Positions 1 through 63,044 of a DNA stretch of 64,000 nucleotides are shown here, in pieces. Below the pieces are notes generated by a model that saw only the letters and a list, made by a program, of their open reading frames with translations, made no database searches and was not told the origin of the DNA. The translations under genes were made by a program, and so were the position numbers. Origin of the DNA: Doris montereyensis (taxonomy: Eukaryota; Mollusca; Gastropoda; Nudibranchia; Dorididae); assembly GCA_037039925.1 (NCBI GenBank), contig JAXRKP010000185.1, forward strand, positions 50,001-114,000, given 5' to 3'. How positions within the stretch are numbered: the first letter of the stretch is position 1; each line of letters begins with the position of its first letter.

Positions 1-63
<63 letters not shown>

Positions 64-85
64 CCTCCTCTCCCTCCCTCCCTCT

Positions 86-119
<34 letters not shown>
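1..119. repeat. (CT)n microsatellite with CCT variants
   Basis: Pure CT dinucleotides fill the first 59 bases, then CCCTCC variants, then CT again. It continues off the left edge. It abuts the piggyBac relic, so the 5' end of that relic is either lost or interrupted here. Confidence 0.97.
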
Positions 120-120
120 T

Positions 121-1226
121 TTGAAACAAACGTATGATATTTCTAATGCAGATGATCCTGATTTTGTACCAACACGTAAGAGAGGTGTGACTAATACACC
201 TGTGGTGACCTTACCTGCCACAACTGGACCATGTTATGCTGTTGCTGGTCCATCTTTATCTACTTCTGCTTCATCAAGTAGAACAAGTGTTGCTAGTCCA
301 TCTTTATCTACTTCTGCTTCATCAAGTAGAACAAGTGTTGCTAGTCCATCTTTATCTACTTCTGCTTCATCAAGTAGAACAAGTGTTGCTAGTCAATCTG
401 ATGTAGAACAAGTGTTTATCCACTTCTGATATATTTCTTTATCTACTTCTGCTTCATCAACAGAAGGTAGTGGTATGGACTCTTCTTCTGATGAAAGGGG
501 TGACTCACAAGATTTCAATGATATTAGTGCTATTGAAACTGAAACAAACAAAGTGTCAGTTGGATCTTTAACAGATCTGTCTGGTGATGATGAATGGACT
601 TTGATCTTTGAGGGTTTCCTAACACACCTACATTTACTGGAAACTTTGGCTTGAACCTCAAAAGAACAAGTGTTGCTAGTCCATTGATATCTGAAACTTC
701 ATTAGAACAAGTGTTGCTAGTCAATCTGATGGTATTTCAATTTTTTAGTGAATGGACTTTTTCAATGATGTTATCATTACTGATCTCAAGGAAGAAACAA
801 ACAACTACGAAACTTTGGCTTGGAAATCAGTACACTTGTTTCATTTTCCAATCGTCAACTGATTTTCCTTCTTCTAATTCATATGGGAGTTGTGAAATAG
901 AGATTTTTAACTGGCTATTGGTCTCTCAATGAATGAATTCATTCATAATGAATTCCCTAGTCGTATTCTTTCAAGGGACAGGTTCCGCAATGCTTTGAGC
1001 AAAAACCAAGACTTTGTACTCCCAGATCCTTTATTTAAAATTAGAACAATTTTTGAACATCTTCAAAGCAATTTTATGAAGTGTGTGTTCCAGAGAAAAA
1101 TATTGGGATTGCCGAAGCAATGTGCGGATGGCGGAAACTTCATTTCAATGTTTATCTAAAGACCAGCCCCACCCCTTGGGGTATAAAGTTATATGAATTG
1201 TGTGAGAGTGGTAGTGGCTACTGAAA
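121..1226 (+). pseudogene. Degraded piggyBac-like transposase, N-terminal part
   Basis: Read across three frames, this stretch gives the N-terminal half of a piggyBac transposase (DDE_Tnp_1_7 type). An acidic, serine-rich leader is followed by a DEWT..F segment, NTPTFTGNFGLN near 600-655, FNDVIITDLKEETNNY near 760-800, then YWSLNEFIHNEFPSRILSRD at about 917-976 and PTPWGYKLYELCESGSGY near 1170-1222. These fit the family pattern (FTG..G, N..I..ETN.YA, MSR.RF, P.KWG.K...L). The catalytic region downstream is missing and the match ends at about 1,226. A 48-bp unit encoding SLSTSASSSRTSVAS is repeated three times at about 250-393. Several frameshifts and stops make it inactive. It lies upstream of the first visible KDM7 exon. 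Family assignment is good; subfamily unknown. Confidence 0.75.
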
Positions 1227-1489
1227 TGAGTTAAATGCAATGCTCTTACATAGTATTATTTTGAAATTTTAAAGGGGGAGGATAAAGCTCAGGTTTTTTT
1301 CAGAGCTTGTCCTCATCCCTGTTTCATCATCTCATTCTCCTTCCATAATGTTTTCTGTTCTTCCGACTTCACATTGTGTGATATATGTATACGTGCATAG
1401 ATGTTACACATTTGTTTGAAGGTCATACATGAAATCTCACATAGGTTTGGTTTGTTTTGTTTAGTTTTATCACCAGTGTTCTCCCTTAC

Positions 1490-1612
1490 ATGTAAATTAC
1501 TCTTTCCTTTCACTCTTTCATTGTCATCTCTTTTTCATCTTGCTGTTTCCTCTTAATTAATAGTTAACCCTGAGATCACTGCATATGATGAACGTGGTAC
1601 ATTTCAATTAAA
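1490..1612 (+). repeat. Dispersed element family A, copy
   Basis: This contains the family A signature: TTTCCTTTCACTCTTTCA, then CATCTTGCTGTTTCCTCTTAATT, then CCTGAGATCACTGCATATGATG, ending near TTTCAATTA. About eleven copies occur in this window, all on the plus strand, several directly at the right edge of a minisatellite. Confidence 0.7.
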
Positions 1613-1706
1613 AAAATATATAATCTGTGTGCTGTATTGGTGTGCCATTTAATTCAGAAAACTTTTCTTCAAAGATATATCTTTTCTGATCCATTGCTTG
1701 CTCTAG

Positions 1707-52646
<50,940 letters not shown>

Positions 52647-53155
52647 TAGTTTACAAATCATTACTATCTTATTGTTTTGTCTATATTTCATGTAAATAGG
52701 TTCTGTACATAAGTTTGTACATATACTTGTAAAATATTCACAAAGTCATCCAAGATATTCTCATGGTTTCTCATTTTGTTTAAGTTAAAGAAATATATAC
52801 ATTAATTATATCTGTAAAAGATAGAATAGATAAGTTTCATGTAGATGATGATATTGCTATGTATAACATATATTTATATATATATATATATATATGCTTT
52901 GTGCCTTCTTAGTTTGTTGAATTTGTGTAATTGAAGAGATTGAAAAGTTAAGATGCATTGGTAATACAACTACGGAATGTAAAAGATGATGAAGTGTGAA
53001 ATCAGCACTTACACAAGTGCACACACACTGACACACACACATACAGACATTATGTTCATAATTTTACCTTTCTATGAAAGCATCAAAGTATTGAAACGTT
53101 TGTTTCTTTCTGAGACACAGAGAGCAAAAAAGTTTTTTTTTTAACAAGAGTAGAC
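52647..53155 (+). other. Probable start of the KDM7 3' UTR
   Basis: AT-rich sequence after the stop, with TGTACATA and TGTAAATA (Pumilio-like) motifs at about 52,690-52,735. A (TA)n tract lies at 52,868-52,893. There is no AATAAA in this stretch, so the transcript may run on towards the signal at 56,048. Confidence 0.5.
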
Positions 53156-53665
53156 AAAAGTTCCTTCAAGGCCATTACCACCAACAGAGCCAGAATTTAT
53201 CCCGGTTCCTCTAGCGAAACAGGTGATGCTAGTCTGTCGCAGATTTTTACTTCCAACTTGTTGCTGGTACTCGACGAGTGGGAAGATGTGTGTTACATGT
53301 CTTTCCCAAGGAACACAACGTTGACAGAGTGGGAAGATGTGTGTTACATGTCTTTCCCAAGGAACACAACGTTGACAGAGTGGGAAGATGGGTGTTAAAT
53401 GTCTTTCCCAAGGAACACAACATTGACAGAGTAGGAAGATAGATGTTAAATGTCTTTCCCAAGGAACACAAGGTTGACAGAGTGGGAAGATAGGTGTTAA
53501 ATGTCTTTCCCAGGGAAGACAACGTTGACAGAGTGGGAAGATAGGTGTTAAATGTCTTTCCCAGGGAACACAACATTAGGACGCATTGCTAAAATTCAAA
53601 TCCAGGACTTAATGATCCCAAGTCTGGTGGCCTAACGACCAAAGCTATCTTGACAAGTATGTAAT
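53155..53665 (-). mobile_element. tRNA-derived SINE with an internal 51-bp minisatellite
   Basis: The same family as 59,355-59,640: both share AAAGTTCCTTCAAGGCC, AGAGCCAGA, CTAGTCTG.YGCAG.TTTTTAC and a minus-strand tRNA-like end (CCAAGTCTGGTGGCCTAACGACC on the plus strand). A segment present once in the 59-kb copy (GAGTGGGGAGATTGCGTGTT through ACAATGTCGGA) is repeated about six times here at 53,275-53,580 (GAGTGGGAAGATGTGTGTTA, CATGTCTTTCCCAAGGAACA). Confidence 0.8.
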
Positions 53666-53779
53666 ATTGATAATACTTTTCATTTGTAAAACAAGCACCA
53701 TTTATCGTTCAAAGTTGAAGAATTTGACCACAAGTCATCAGTTCTAATTCTAATCTTCATATATTATTATGTCCTATAG

Positions 53780-53895
53780 AGTGGACAGTTTCCTTTTACT
53801 TTTTTACTTGTCTTTCATCTTGCTGTTTCCTCTTGATAGACCTTGAGATCACCACATATTGTGGATGGGATAAATTCAATTATAGAAATAAATAA
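53780..53895 (+). repeat. Dispersed element family A, copy
   Basis: GTCTTTCATCTTGCTGTTTC, CTCTTGATAGACCTTGAGAT, CACCACATATTGTGGATGGG, ending ATTCAATTATAG. An AATAAA at 53,887 lies in its tail. Confidence 0.65.
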
Positions 53896-54289
53896 ATTTC
53901 CTATTGAAGCTTAGATAACAAGATCATCCAAAATGTCTACTTTGATTGTCCGTTAAATTCCCGTGCCAGTCATACTCACTCACGCTTACAGGCGCCATTT
54001 TCAAAGCTTTGTCTTTGTAACCAATCCCACAATTCAAGGTCCTTGTGCGCTGGGACAAGGTTCGTGCCTTGTCCGCTTGCTTGAGGTTTCTGGCCAGCTA
54101 TATTTTCTCACGGTTCTTCCTTGTTCTTGTATTATGTCGTTACAATGATATCATTATACCGTTGGTGTGTTTCTCTAAACACATACAGAACTACAACCTT
54201 TTTGTATTTTAGTAGGTGTCTATTCCAACAAAATGAAGGTCATCAACAATTTGAGTGCTCGTTCCATCTGTGTTGAGGAACTACGCTAT

Positions 54290-54952
54290 TTTAACTTGTT
54301 AATATAGCAGCTATTTCAACAAGTTAAAATAGTGTCTATTTCAACATGTTAAAATAGCATCTATTGCAACAAGTTCAAATAGTGTCTATTTCAAAATGTT
54401 AAAATAGCATCTATTTCAACATGTAAAAATAGCGTCTATTTTAAAATGTTAAAATAGCATCTATTGCAACAAGTTAAAATAGCGTCTATTTCAAAATGTT
54501 AAAATAGCATCTATTTCAACAAGTTAAAATAGTGTCTATTTCAACATGTAAAAATAGCGTCTATTTCAAAATGTTAAAATAGCATCTATTGCAACAAGTT
54601 AAAATAGCATCTATTTCAAAATGTTAAAATAGCATCTACTTAAACATGTAAAAATAGCGTCTATTCAAAATGTTAAAATAGCATCTATTGCAACAAGCTA
54701 AAATAGTGTCTATTTCAAAATGTTATAATAGCATCTATTGCAACAAGTTAAAATAGCGTTTATTTCAAAATGTTAAAATAGCATTTCAACATGTAAAAAT
54801 AGCGTCTATTTCAAAATGTTAAAAAGCATCTATTTCTAGCGTCTATTTCAAAATGTTAAAAAGCATCTATTTCAACAAGTTAAAATAGCGTCTATTTCAA
54901 CATTTCAACATGTAAAAATAGCGTCTATTTCAAAATGTTATATATGAGATAT
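54290..54952. repeat. Minisatellite, ~25-bp unit, ~26 copies
   Basis: Two alternating unit types: ATAGCATCTATTTCAACAAG then TTAAA, and ATAGCGTCTATTTCAAAATG then TTAAA. This suggests a roughly 50-bp higher-order period. It is very AT-rich. Confidence 0.94.
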
Positions 54953-54984
54953 TATATGACATTGACATTGATACTTGCAACTCT

Positions 54985-55165
54985 ACTAAAAGCTGCTGGT
55001 AGTAGTCTCGCAGTCCTACTTCTTTCAAAAGTTTAATACTCTTTCAAAATGTTTCACTTCTGTTTTCAACATGTTGCCATCTATTTCAAAATCTTTAATC
55101 ACCCTGAAATGTTAAAAAGCATCTACTTTTATGGTGGACAGGGTTTCAATGTTAAAACTAAACAA
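54985..55165 (+). repeat. Family A copy mixed with array monomers
   Basis: GCTGCTGGTAGTAGTCTCGC, AGTCCTACTTCTTTC and TAATCACCCTGAAAT.. GGTGGACAGGGTTTCAATG are family A. Between them lie CTATTTCAAAATCTTTAA and AATGTTAAAAAGCATCTACT pieces of the neighbouring 25-bp array. Confidence 0.55.
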
Positions 55166-55569
55166 GTTAAAATGTCTATTTCAGAATGTTATTATAGTTG
55201 CGTTGCTTCATTGTGTATATAAAATAGGTTTGGAAAATGTCACTGAGATATCTTTCTCTCACTCACTCTCTCTCTACAGGCAGCCGTTTACCACAAATGT
55301 TTGGTTAAATTTAAACCATTTCTTTTGCAAATGAAATTTAGCATCTTGCCATGATTTGTTCTTTCTCCAAATCCCTTCAAGGAAATAACATGATGTCGTA
55401 ATTTGAATCACATGTCATGCAAATTTTGTCAAGATGAAATGACATTTTAAGAAATTGTAAATAAGACATATTGTAAATAACGTATACAACAAGATATACA
55501 ATTTAGTCTTTGTTTTTGTTTTGTGATGTTGAAATGTGTCATGAAATTCACTGTCAATGCTTGGCGCAT

Positions 55570-56045
55570 TGTGAGTTAAAGTTTAAGTTTGTGTGACGTA
55601 TACAAAGTAGTAAGTGCTTTGATGTAAAACTAAAAGTGCTAAAGAATATTTTATGTGTGAAATGTAAGTTTGTGTGACGTAAGTAGTAAGTGCTTTGACT
55701 TTGATGTAAAACTAAAAGTGCTAAAGAATGTTTTATGTGTGAAATGAAAGTTTGTGTGAAATGACGTAAGTAGTAAGTGCTTTGATGTAAAACTAAAAGT
55801 GCTAAAGAATGTTTTATGTGTGAAATGAAAGTTTGTGTGACGTAAGTAGTAAGTGCTTTGATGTAAAACTAAAAGTGCTAAAGAATGTTTTATGTGTGGA
55901 ATGTAAATTTTTATGACGTAAGTAGTAAGTGCTTTGATGTAAAACTAAAAGTGCTAAAGAATATTTTATGTGTGAAATGTAAAGGTAGTGTTTTATGTGT
56001 GAAATGTAAAGGTAATGGTTTATGTGTGAAATGTAAAGGTTAAGT
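55570..56045. repeat. Minisatellite, ~76-bp unit, ~6 copies
   Basis: The unit contains GTTTGTGTGACGTAAGTAGT, AAGTGCTTTGATGTAAAACT and AAAAGTGCTAAAGAATGTTT. The last copies shrink to TTTATGTGTGAAATGTAAAG units. If the KDM7 transcript extends to 56,048 this array lies in its 3' UTR. Confidence 0.94.
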
Positions 56046-56047
56046 GC

Positions 56048-56110
56048 AATAAACACATGTGTAGCTGAATCTAAATTTTCATGGTCTTTGGTTGTTGTTG
56101 GGTTTGGTCT
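56048..56110 (+). promoter_or_regulatory. Candidate polyadenylation signal with GT-rich downstream element
   Basis: AATAAA lies at 56,048-56,053. About 40 bp downstream is TTTGGTTGTTGTTGGGTTTG, a good downstream GU-rich element. It is the best such pair after the KDM7 stop, 3.4 kb away. Whether KDM7 uses it is inference. Confidence 0.4.
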
Positions 56111-56144
56111 AGTTTGGAGTTTTGCTTTATTCATTATTGTTTTA

Positions 56145-56692
56145 ATTACATTAGACTTATTTATTTATTTATTGTTTTAATTCCATTAGACTTCTTTATT
56201 TATTTATTGTTTTAATTACATTAGACTTATTTATTTATTTATTGTTTTGATTACATTAGACTTATTTATTTATTTATTGTTTTGATTACATTAGACTTAT
56301 TTATTTATTTATTGTTTTAATCACATTAGACTTATTTATTTATTTATTGTTTTGATTACATTAGGCTTATTTATTTATTTATTGTTTAATTACATTAGAC
56401 TTATTTATTTATTTATTTTTTAATTACATTAATTTATTTATTTATTTATTTGTGTTTTTATTATTAGACTTATTTATTTATTTATTGTTTTAATTGCATT
56501 AGATTCCTTTTTATTTATTTATTTATTGTTTTATTTTATTAGACTTATTTATTTATTTATTGTTTTAATTACATTAGACTTATTTATTTATTTATTTATT
56601 TATTGTTTTGATTACATTAGACTTATTTATTTATTTATTGTTTTAATTACATTAGACTTATTTATTTATTTATTTATTATTATTTTAATGTG
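56145..56692. repeat. Minisatellite, ~35-bp unit, ~15 copies, with (TTTA)n core
   Basis: The unit contains TTGTTTTAATTACATTAGAC then TTATTTATTTATTTA. The TTTA core varies in length. It is followed by family A at once. Confidence 0.95.
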
Positions 56693-56711
56693 TCATCTCC
56701 AAGTTCAAGGA

Positions 56712-56875
56712 CAAATCATGGGCGGTTGATGGTTGCTACTGGTAGGTCCTACTTCTTTCTTTAAACTTTATCACTTTTCTTTTATCCTGCTGTTTCCTAT
56801 TGATTCACCCTAAGAGATCACTGTTTATAGTGGAAGGTCAATTTAATTCAATTAAACAATCAATTCAATCATGGG
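56712..56875 (+). repeat. Dispersed element family A, copy
   Basis: GGGCGGTTGATGGTTGCTAC, TGGTAGGTCCTACTTCTTTC, ATCCTGCTGTTTCCTATTGA, TTCACCCTAAGAGATCACTG, ending TTAATTCAATTAAAC. It starts about 15 bp after the 35-bp array. Confidence 0.75.
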
Positions 56876-56984
56876 GAAAATCATATATATACATGTAGAT
56901 ATATATATGGTAGTACTAGTAGTTGTACAGTTGGGGACCCATTCTACATAATACGGGGTACAATGGGGTAAGGAATAAGTCAAG

Positions 56985-59092
56985 TTGTAAAGTTGGATGG
57001 GGATAAGGAATAATAATAATACAAATACAGCTAGATGGGGATAAGGAATTTAGATTTACTTAATACTAATACAGCTGGATGGGGATAAGGAATATAGATC
57101 TACATAATACTAATACAGCTAGATGGGGATAAAGAATATAGATCTACATAATACTAATACAGCTAGATGGGGATAAGGAATATAGATCTACATAATACTA
57201 ATACAGCTAGATGGGGATAAGGAATTTAGATTTACATAATACTAATACAGCTAGATGGGGATAAAGGAATATAGATCTACATAATACTAATACAGCTAGA
57301 TGGGGATAAGGAATATAGATCTACATAATACTAATACAGCTAGATGGGGATAAGGAATATAGATCTACATAATACTAATACAGCTAGATGGGGATAAGGA
57401 ATATAGATCTACATAATACTAATACAGTTAGATGGATCTACATAATACTAAGATAATGGGGGAATATAGATCTACATAATACTAATACAGTTAGATGGGG
57501 ATAAGGAATATAGATCTACATAATATACTAATACAGCTAGATGGGGATAAGGAATATAGATCTACATAATACTAATACAGTTAGATGGAGATAAGGAATA
57601 TAGATCTACATAATACTAATACAGTTAGATGGGGATAAGGAATATAGATCTACATACATAATAATAATACAGTTAGATGGGGATAAGGAATATAGATCTA
57701 CATAATATACTAATACAGTTAGATGGGGATAAGGAATATAGATCTACATAATACTAATACAGTTAGATGGGGATAAGGAATATAGATCTACATAATACTA
57801 ATACAGTTAGATGGGGATAAGGAATATAGATCTACATAATACTAATACAGCTAGATGGGGATAAGGAATATAGATCTACATAATACTAATACAGTTAGAT
57901 GGGGATAAGGAATATAGATCTACATAATACTAATACAGTTAGATGGGGATAAGGAATATAGATCTACATAATACTAATACAGTTAGATGGGGATAAGGAA
58001 TATAGATCTACATAATACTAATACAGTTAGATGGGGATAAGGAATATAGATCTACATAATACTAATACAGTTAGATGGGGATAAGGAATATAATACTAGA
58101 TCTACATAATACTAATAAAGTTAGATGGGGATAAGGAATATAGATCTACATAATACTAATACAGTTAGATGGGGATAAGGAATATAGATCTACATAATAC
58201 TAATACAGCTAGATGGGGATAAGGAATATAGATCTCATAATAATACTAATACAGTTAGATGGGGATAAGGAATATAGATCTACATAATATACTAATAATA
58301 CAGCTAGATGGGGATAAGGAATATAGATCTACATAATACTAATACAGTTAGATGGGGATAAGGAATATAGATCTACATAATATACTAATACAGTTAGATG
58401 GGGATGGGGATCTACATAATACAAATACAGCTAATGGGGATAAGGAAGATCTAAATAATACTAATACAGTTAGATGGGGATAAGGAATATAGATCTACAT
58501 AATACTAATACAGTTAGATGGGGATAAGGAATATAGATCTACATAATACTAATACAGTTAGATGGGGATAAGGAATATAGATCTACATAATACTAATACA
58601 GTTAGATGGGGATAAGGAATATAGATCTACATAATACTAATACAGTTAGATGGGGATAAGGAATATAGATCTACATAATACTAATACAGTTAGATGGGGA
58701 TAAGGAATATAGATCTACATAATACTAATACAGTTAGATGGGGATAAGGAATATAGATCTACATAATACTAATACAGTTAGATGGGGATAAGGAATATAG
58801 ATCTACATAATACTAATACAGTTAGATGGGGATAAGGAATATAGATCTACATAATACTAATACAGTTAGATGGGGATAAGGAATATAGATCTACATACTA
58901 CAAATACAGCTAGATGGGGATAAGGAATATAGATCTACATACTATACTAATAATACAGCTAGATAGGGATAAGGAATATAGATCTACATAATATACTAAT
59001 ACAGTTAGATGGGGATAAGGAATATAAATCTACATAATATACTAATACTGATACAGTTAGATGGGGACAAGGAATATAGATCTACATAAAAG
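56985..59092. repeat. Minisatellite, 44-bp unit, ~47 copies
   Basis: The unit contains GATCTACATAATACTAATAC then AGTTAGATGGGGATAAGGAA and TATA. Copies between 57.7 and 58.9 kb are almost identical, and variation (AGCTAGATG versus AGTTAGATG, ATACTA insertions) rises towards both ends. No stop-free frame. Confidence 0.97.
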
Positions 59093-59354
59093 AACAAGTT
59101 TAAAGAAAGGTGTGAGGGGAGGGGGAGGGGTGCAAACACCAACTCAGAGTGTTGAGAAACGATGAAATAAGATATTCTTTATCAAATGTATAGTGATGTT
59201 GATGTAGAATATTTGACTTAAGACTGCCAGGCCGTGTCTGATTACTTTGAATCCTATTTTCAGTATTTCAGTAGGTTCTATATTTTGTCTTTGGCAAGTG
59301 AACTTGAAACATAATGTCCATTGGCTTTCACCTCCCATGTGCAAATGAGTAAAG

Positions 59355-59642
59355 TTCCTTCAAGGCCCTGGGGGCCCATAGAGCCAGAGCTTATCCTGGT
59401 TTCTATAGCGTGAAGCGGAATAGGTGACAATAATCACCTTCTGCCATGACGCTAGTCTGATGCAGGTTTTTACTCCCAAACTAGTGCTTTTACCTATTTA
59501 CACCTGGGTAGAGTGGGGAGATTGCGTGTTAAGCATTTGTCCCAAGTAACACAATGTCGGACCTGGCTTTGCTCGGGTTAGAACTCGGGACGTCATGATC
59601 CCCAGTCCGGCAGCTTAACCACTTGGCCACTGACGCCACTCA
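59355..59642 (-). mobile_element. tRNA-derived SINE (least altered copy)
   Basis: Read on the minus strand from 59,640, the head is GGCGTCAGTGGCCAAGTGGT, then TAAGCTGCCGGACTGGGGAT, then CCCGAGTTCTAACCCGAGC. The A-box-like TGGCCAAGTGG fits the consensus TRGCNNARNGG, and the B-box-like GAGTTCTAACC is close to GGTTCGANTCC. The body runs to a CCTTGAAGGAACTTT end. The same family occurs at 3.0 and 53.2 kb. Confidence 0.85.
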
Positions 59643-59689
59643 TGCAAATAATGCATTCTATATTCTTTTCTGTGTTAACGTACTAGAGT

Positions 59690-62600
59690 AGCAGTAGCCA
59701 GGGAGGTGAAGTGTGGGACAGGCCAGGGGGTAGCAGTAGCCAGGGAGGTGAAGTGTGGGACTAGGGGTAGTAGTAGCCAGGGGTGAAGATGAGACAGGCT
59801 AGGGGTAGTAGGCCAGGGAGGTGAAGTGTGGGACAGGCTAGTAGTAGTAGCCAGGAGGTGAAGTGTGGGACAGGCTAGGGGTAGTAGTAGCCAGGGAGGT
59901 GAAGTGTGGGACAGGCTAGGGGTAGTAGTAGCCAGGGAGGAGGTGAAGTGTGGGACAGGCTAGGGGTAGTAGTAGCCAGGGAGGTGAAGTGTGGGACAGG
60001 CTAGGGGTAGTAGTAGCCAGGAGGTGAAGTGTGGGACAGGCTAGGGGTAGTAGTAGCCAGGGAGGTGAAGTGTGGGACAGGCTAGGGGTAGTAGTAGCCA
60101 GGGAGGTGAAGTGTGGGACAGGCTAGGGGTAGTAGTAGCCAGGGAGGTGAAGAAGTGTGGGACAGGCTAGGGGTAGTAGTAGACCAGGGAGTAGTAGAGG
60201 GAGGTGAAGGGACAGGCTAGGGGTAGTAGTAGCCAGGGGAGGTGAAGTGTGGGACAGGCTAGGACAGGTAGTAGTAGCAAGGGAGGTGAAGTGTGGGACA
60301 GGCTAGGGGTAGTAGTAGCCAGGGAGGTGAAGTGTGAGACAGGCTAGGGGTAGTAGGGGTAGTAGTGAGACAGACTAGGGACAGTAGCCAGGGAGGTGAA
60401 GTGGGACAGGCCAGGGGTAGTAGTAGCCAGGGAGGGAAGGTGAAGTGTGAAGTGTGGGACAGGCTAGGGGTAGTAGTAGCCAGGGAGGTGAAGTGTGGGA
60501 CAGGCCAGGGGCTAGGGGGTAGTAGTAGCCAGGGACAGGTGGTAGTAGTAGCAAGGGAGACAGGCTAGGGGTAGTAGTAGCCAGGGAGGTGAAGTGTGGG
60601 ACAGGCTAGGGGTAGTAGTAGCCAGGGAGGTGAAGTGTGAGACAGGCTAGGGTAGTAGTAGCCAGGGAGGTGAAGTGTGGGACAGCTAGGGGTAGCAGGA
60701 GGGAGGTGAAGTGTGGGACAGGCTAGGGGTAGTAGTAGCAGTATCAAGGAGGTGAAGTGTGGGACAGGACTAGGGGACAGCTAGGGGTAGTAGAGGCTAG
60801 GGGTAGTAGTAGCCAGGGAGGTGAAGTGTGGGACAGGCTAGGGGTAGTAGTAGCCAGGAGGTGAAGTGTGGGACAGACTAGGGGTAGCAGTAGCCAGGGA
60901 GTGTGGTGTGGACAGGCTAGGGGGTAGTAGCCAGGGAGGTGAAGTGAAGGAGTGAAGTGTGGGACAGGCCAGGGGTAGTAGTAGGCAGGGGGAGGTGAAA
61001 GTGTGGGACAGGCCAGGGGTAGTAGTAGCCAGGGAGGTGAAGTGTGGGACAGTAGCCTGGGACAGGCTAGGGTAGTAGTAGCAAGGGAGGTGAAGTGTGG
61101 GACAGGCTAGGGGTAGTAGTAGCCAGGGAGGTGAAGTGTGGGACAGGCTAGGGGTAGTAGTAGCCAGGGAGGTGTGAGACAGGCTAGGGGTAGTAGTAGC
61201 AAGGGAGGTGAAGTGTGAGACAGGCTGGGAGTAGTAGCCAGGGAGGTGAAGTGTGGGACAGGCCAGGGGTAGTAGTAGCAAGGGAGGTAGTAGGAAGGGA
61301 GGTGAAGTGTAGTAGTAGCCAGGGAGGTGAAGTGTGGGACAGGCTAGGGGTAGTAGTGAAGGTGAAGTGTGGGACAGGCTAGGGGTAGTAGCCAGGGAGG
61401 TGAAGTGTGGGACAGGCCAGGGGTAGTAGTAGCCAGGGAGGTGAAGTGTGGGACAGGCTAGGGTAGTAGTAGCAAGGGAGGTGAAGTGTGGGACAGGCTA
61501 GGGGTAGTAGTAGCCAGGGAGGTGAAGTGTGGGACAGGTAGCCAGGGAGGTGAAGTGTGAGACAGGCTAGGGGGTAGTAGCCAGGGAGGTGAAGTGTGGG
61601 ACAGACTAGGGGTAGTAGTAGCCAGGGGGAAGGTGAAGTGTGGGACAGACTAGGGGTAGTAGTAGCCAGGCAGGTGAAGTGTGGGACAGTAGCCAGGGAG
61701 GTGAAGTGTAGGGGGGTAGCCAGGGAGTAGTGTAGCCAGGGTAGGTGAAGTGTGAAGTGTGGGACAGGCTAGGGGTAGTAGTAGCCAGGGAGGTGAAGTG
61801 GGTAGTAGCCAGGGAGGTGAAGTGTGGACAGAGGCCAGGGGTAGTAGTATCCAGGGAGGTGAAGTGTGGGACAGGCTAGGGGTAGTAGTAGCCAGGGAGG
61901 TGAAGTGTGGGACAGACTAGGGGTAGGAGTAGCCAGGGAGGTGAAGTGTGGGACAGACTAGGGGTAGTAGTAGCCAGGGAGGTGAAGTGTGGGACAGGCT
62001 AGGGGTAGTAGTAGCCAGGGAGGTGAAGTGTGGGACAGGTGAAGTGTGAAGTGTGGGACAGGCTAGGGGTAGTAGTAGCCAGGGTAACCAGGGAGGTGAA
62101 GTGTGGGACAGGCTAGGGGTAGTAGTAGCCAGGGAGGTGAAGTGTGGGACAGGCTAGTGGGTAGTAGTAGCAGTAGGGAGGTGAAGTGTGGGACAGGCCA
62201 GGGGTACAGTAGCCTAGGGGTAGTAGTAGCCAGGCCAGGTGAAGTGTGGGACAGGCTAGGGGTAGTAGTAGCCAGGGAGGTGAAGTGTGGGACAGGCTAG
62301 GGGTAGTAGTAGCCAGGGAGGTGAAGTGTGGGACAGGCTGGGACAGGCCAGGGGGTAGTAGCCAGGGAGGTAGTAGCAGTAGCCAGGAGGTGAAGTGTGC
62401 AGACAGGCTAGGGGTAGTAGTAGCCAGGGAGGTGGGAAGGCTAGGGGTGTAGACAAGTGTGGGACAGGCTAGGGGTAGCAGTAGTAGTGGGAGTAGTAGC
62501 CAGGGAGGTGAAGTGTGGGACAGGCAGGGGTAGTAGTAGCAAGGAGGTGAAGTGTGGGACAGGCTAGGGGTAGTAGTAGCCAGGGAGGTGAAGTGTGGGA

Positions 62601-62815
62601 CAGGCTAGGGGTAGTAGTAGCCAGGGAGGTGAAGTGTGGGACAGGCCAGGGGTAGTAGTAGCCAGGGAGGTGAAGTGTGGGACACTAGGGGTAGTAGTAG
62701 CCAGGGAGGTGAAGTGTGGGACAGGCACTAGCCAGGAAGGTGAAGTGTGGGACAGGCTAGGGGTAGTAGTAGCCAGGGAGGTGAAGTGTGGGACAGGCTA
62801 GGGTAGTAGTAGTAG
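59690..62815. repeat. Minisatellite, 41-bp unit, ~75 copies, purine-rich
   Basis: The unit contains AGGCTAGGGGTAGTAGTAGC then CAGGGAGGTGAAGTGTGGGAC. Truncated and compound units are common. The plus strand is very rich in G/A with GGGG and GGG clusters. Frames such as ARGSSSQGGEV or CPTLHLPGYYY are repeat translations. It is the largest uninterrupted array in the window. Confidence 0.97.
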
Positions 62816-63044
62816 TTTGGCTGGGATTAATACACAAGTAGCCTGTACACTAGGGTTGTGTCCAAGGACGTGGTTTTGTCTTGTCTTTAACTTCAGTGTC
62901 AGGAGAAGTTTTTGTACATTAATACACAAGTCTTACAATGGACGTCTTTAACTTCATCATTTGAATTGAACAAAACGACTTGTTTATGTCCAGGTCTGCT
63001 ACTGTTTAACTTCATCATTTGAACAAACGACTTGAATTGTTATT

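Noticed and set aside
59580..59640. Functional tRNA gene on the minus strand
   Set aside because: A and B boxes are present but the acceptor stem does not close and the sequence continues into a SINE body shared with other copies.
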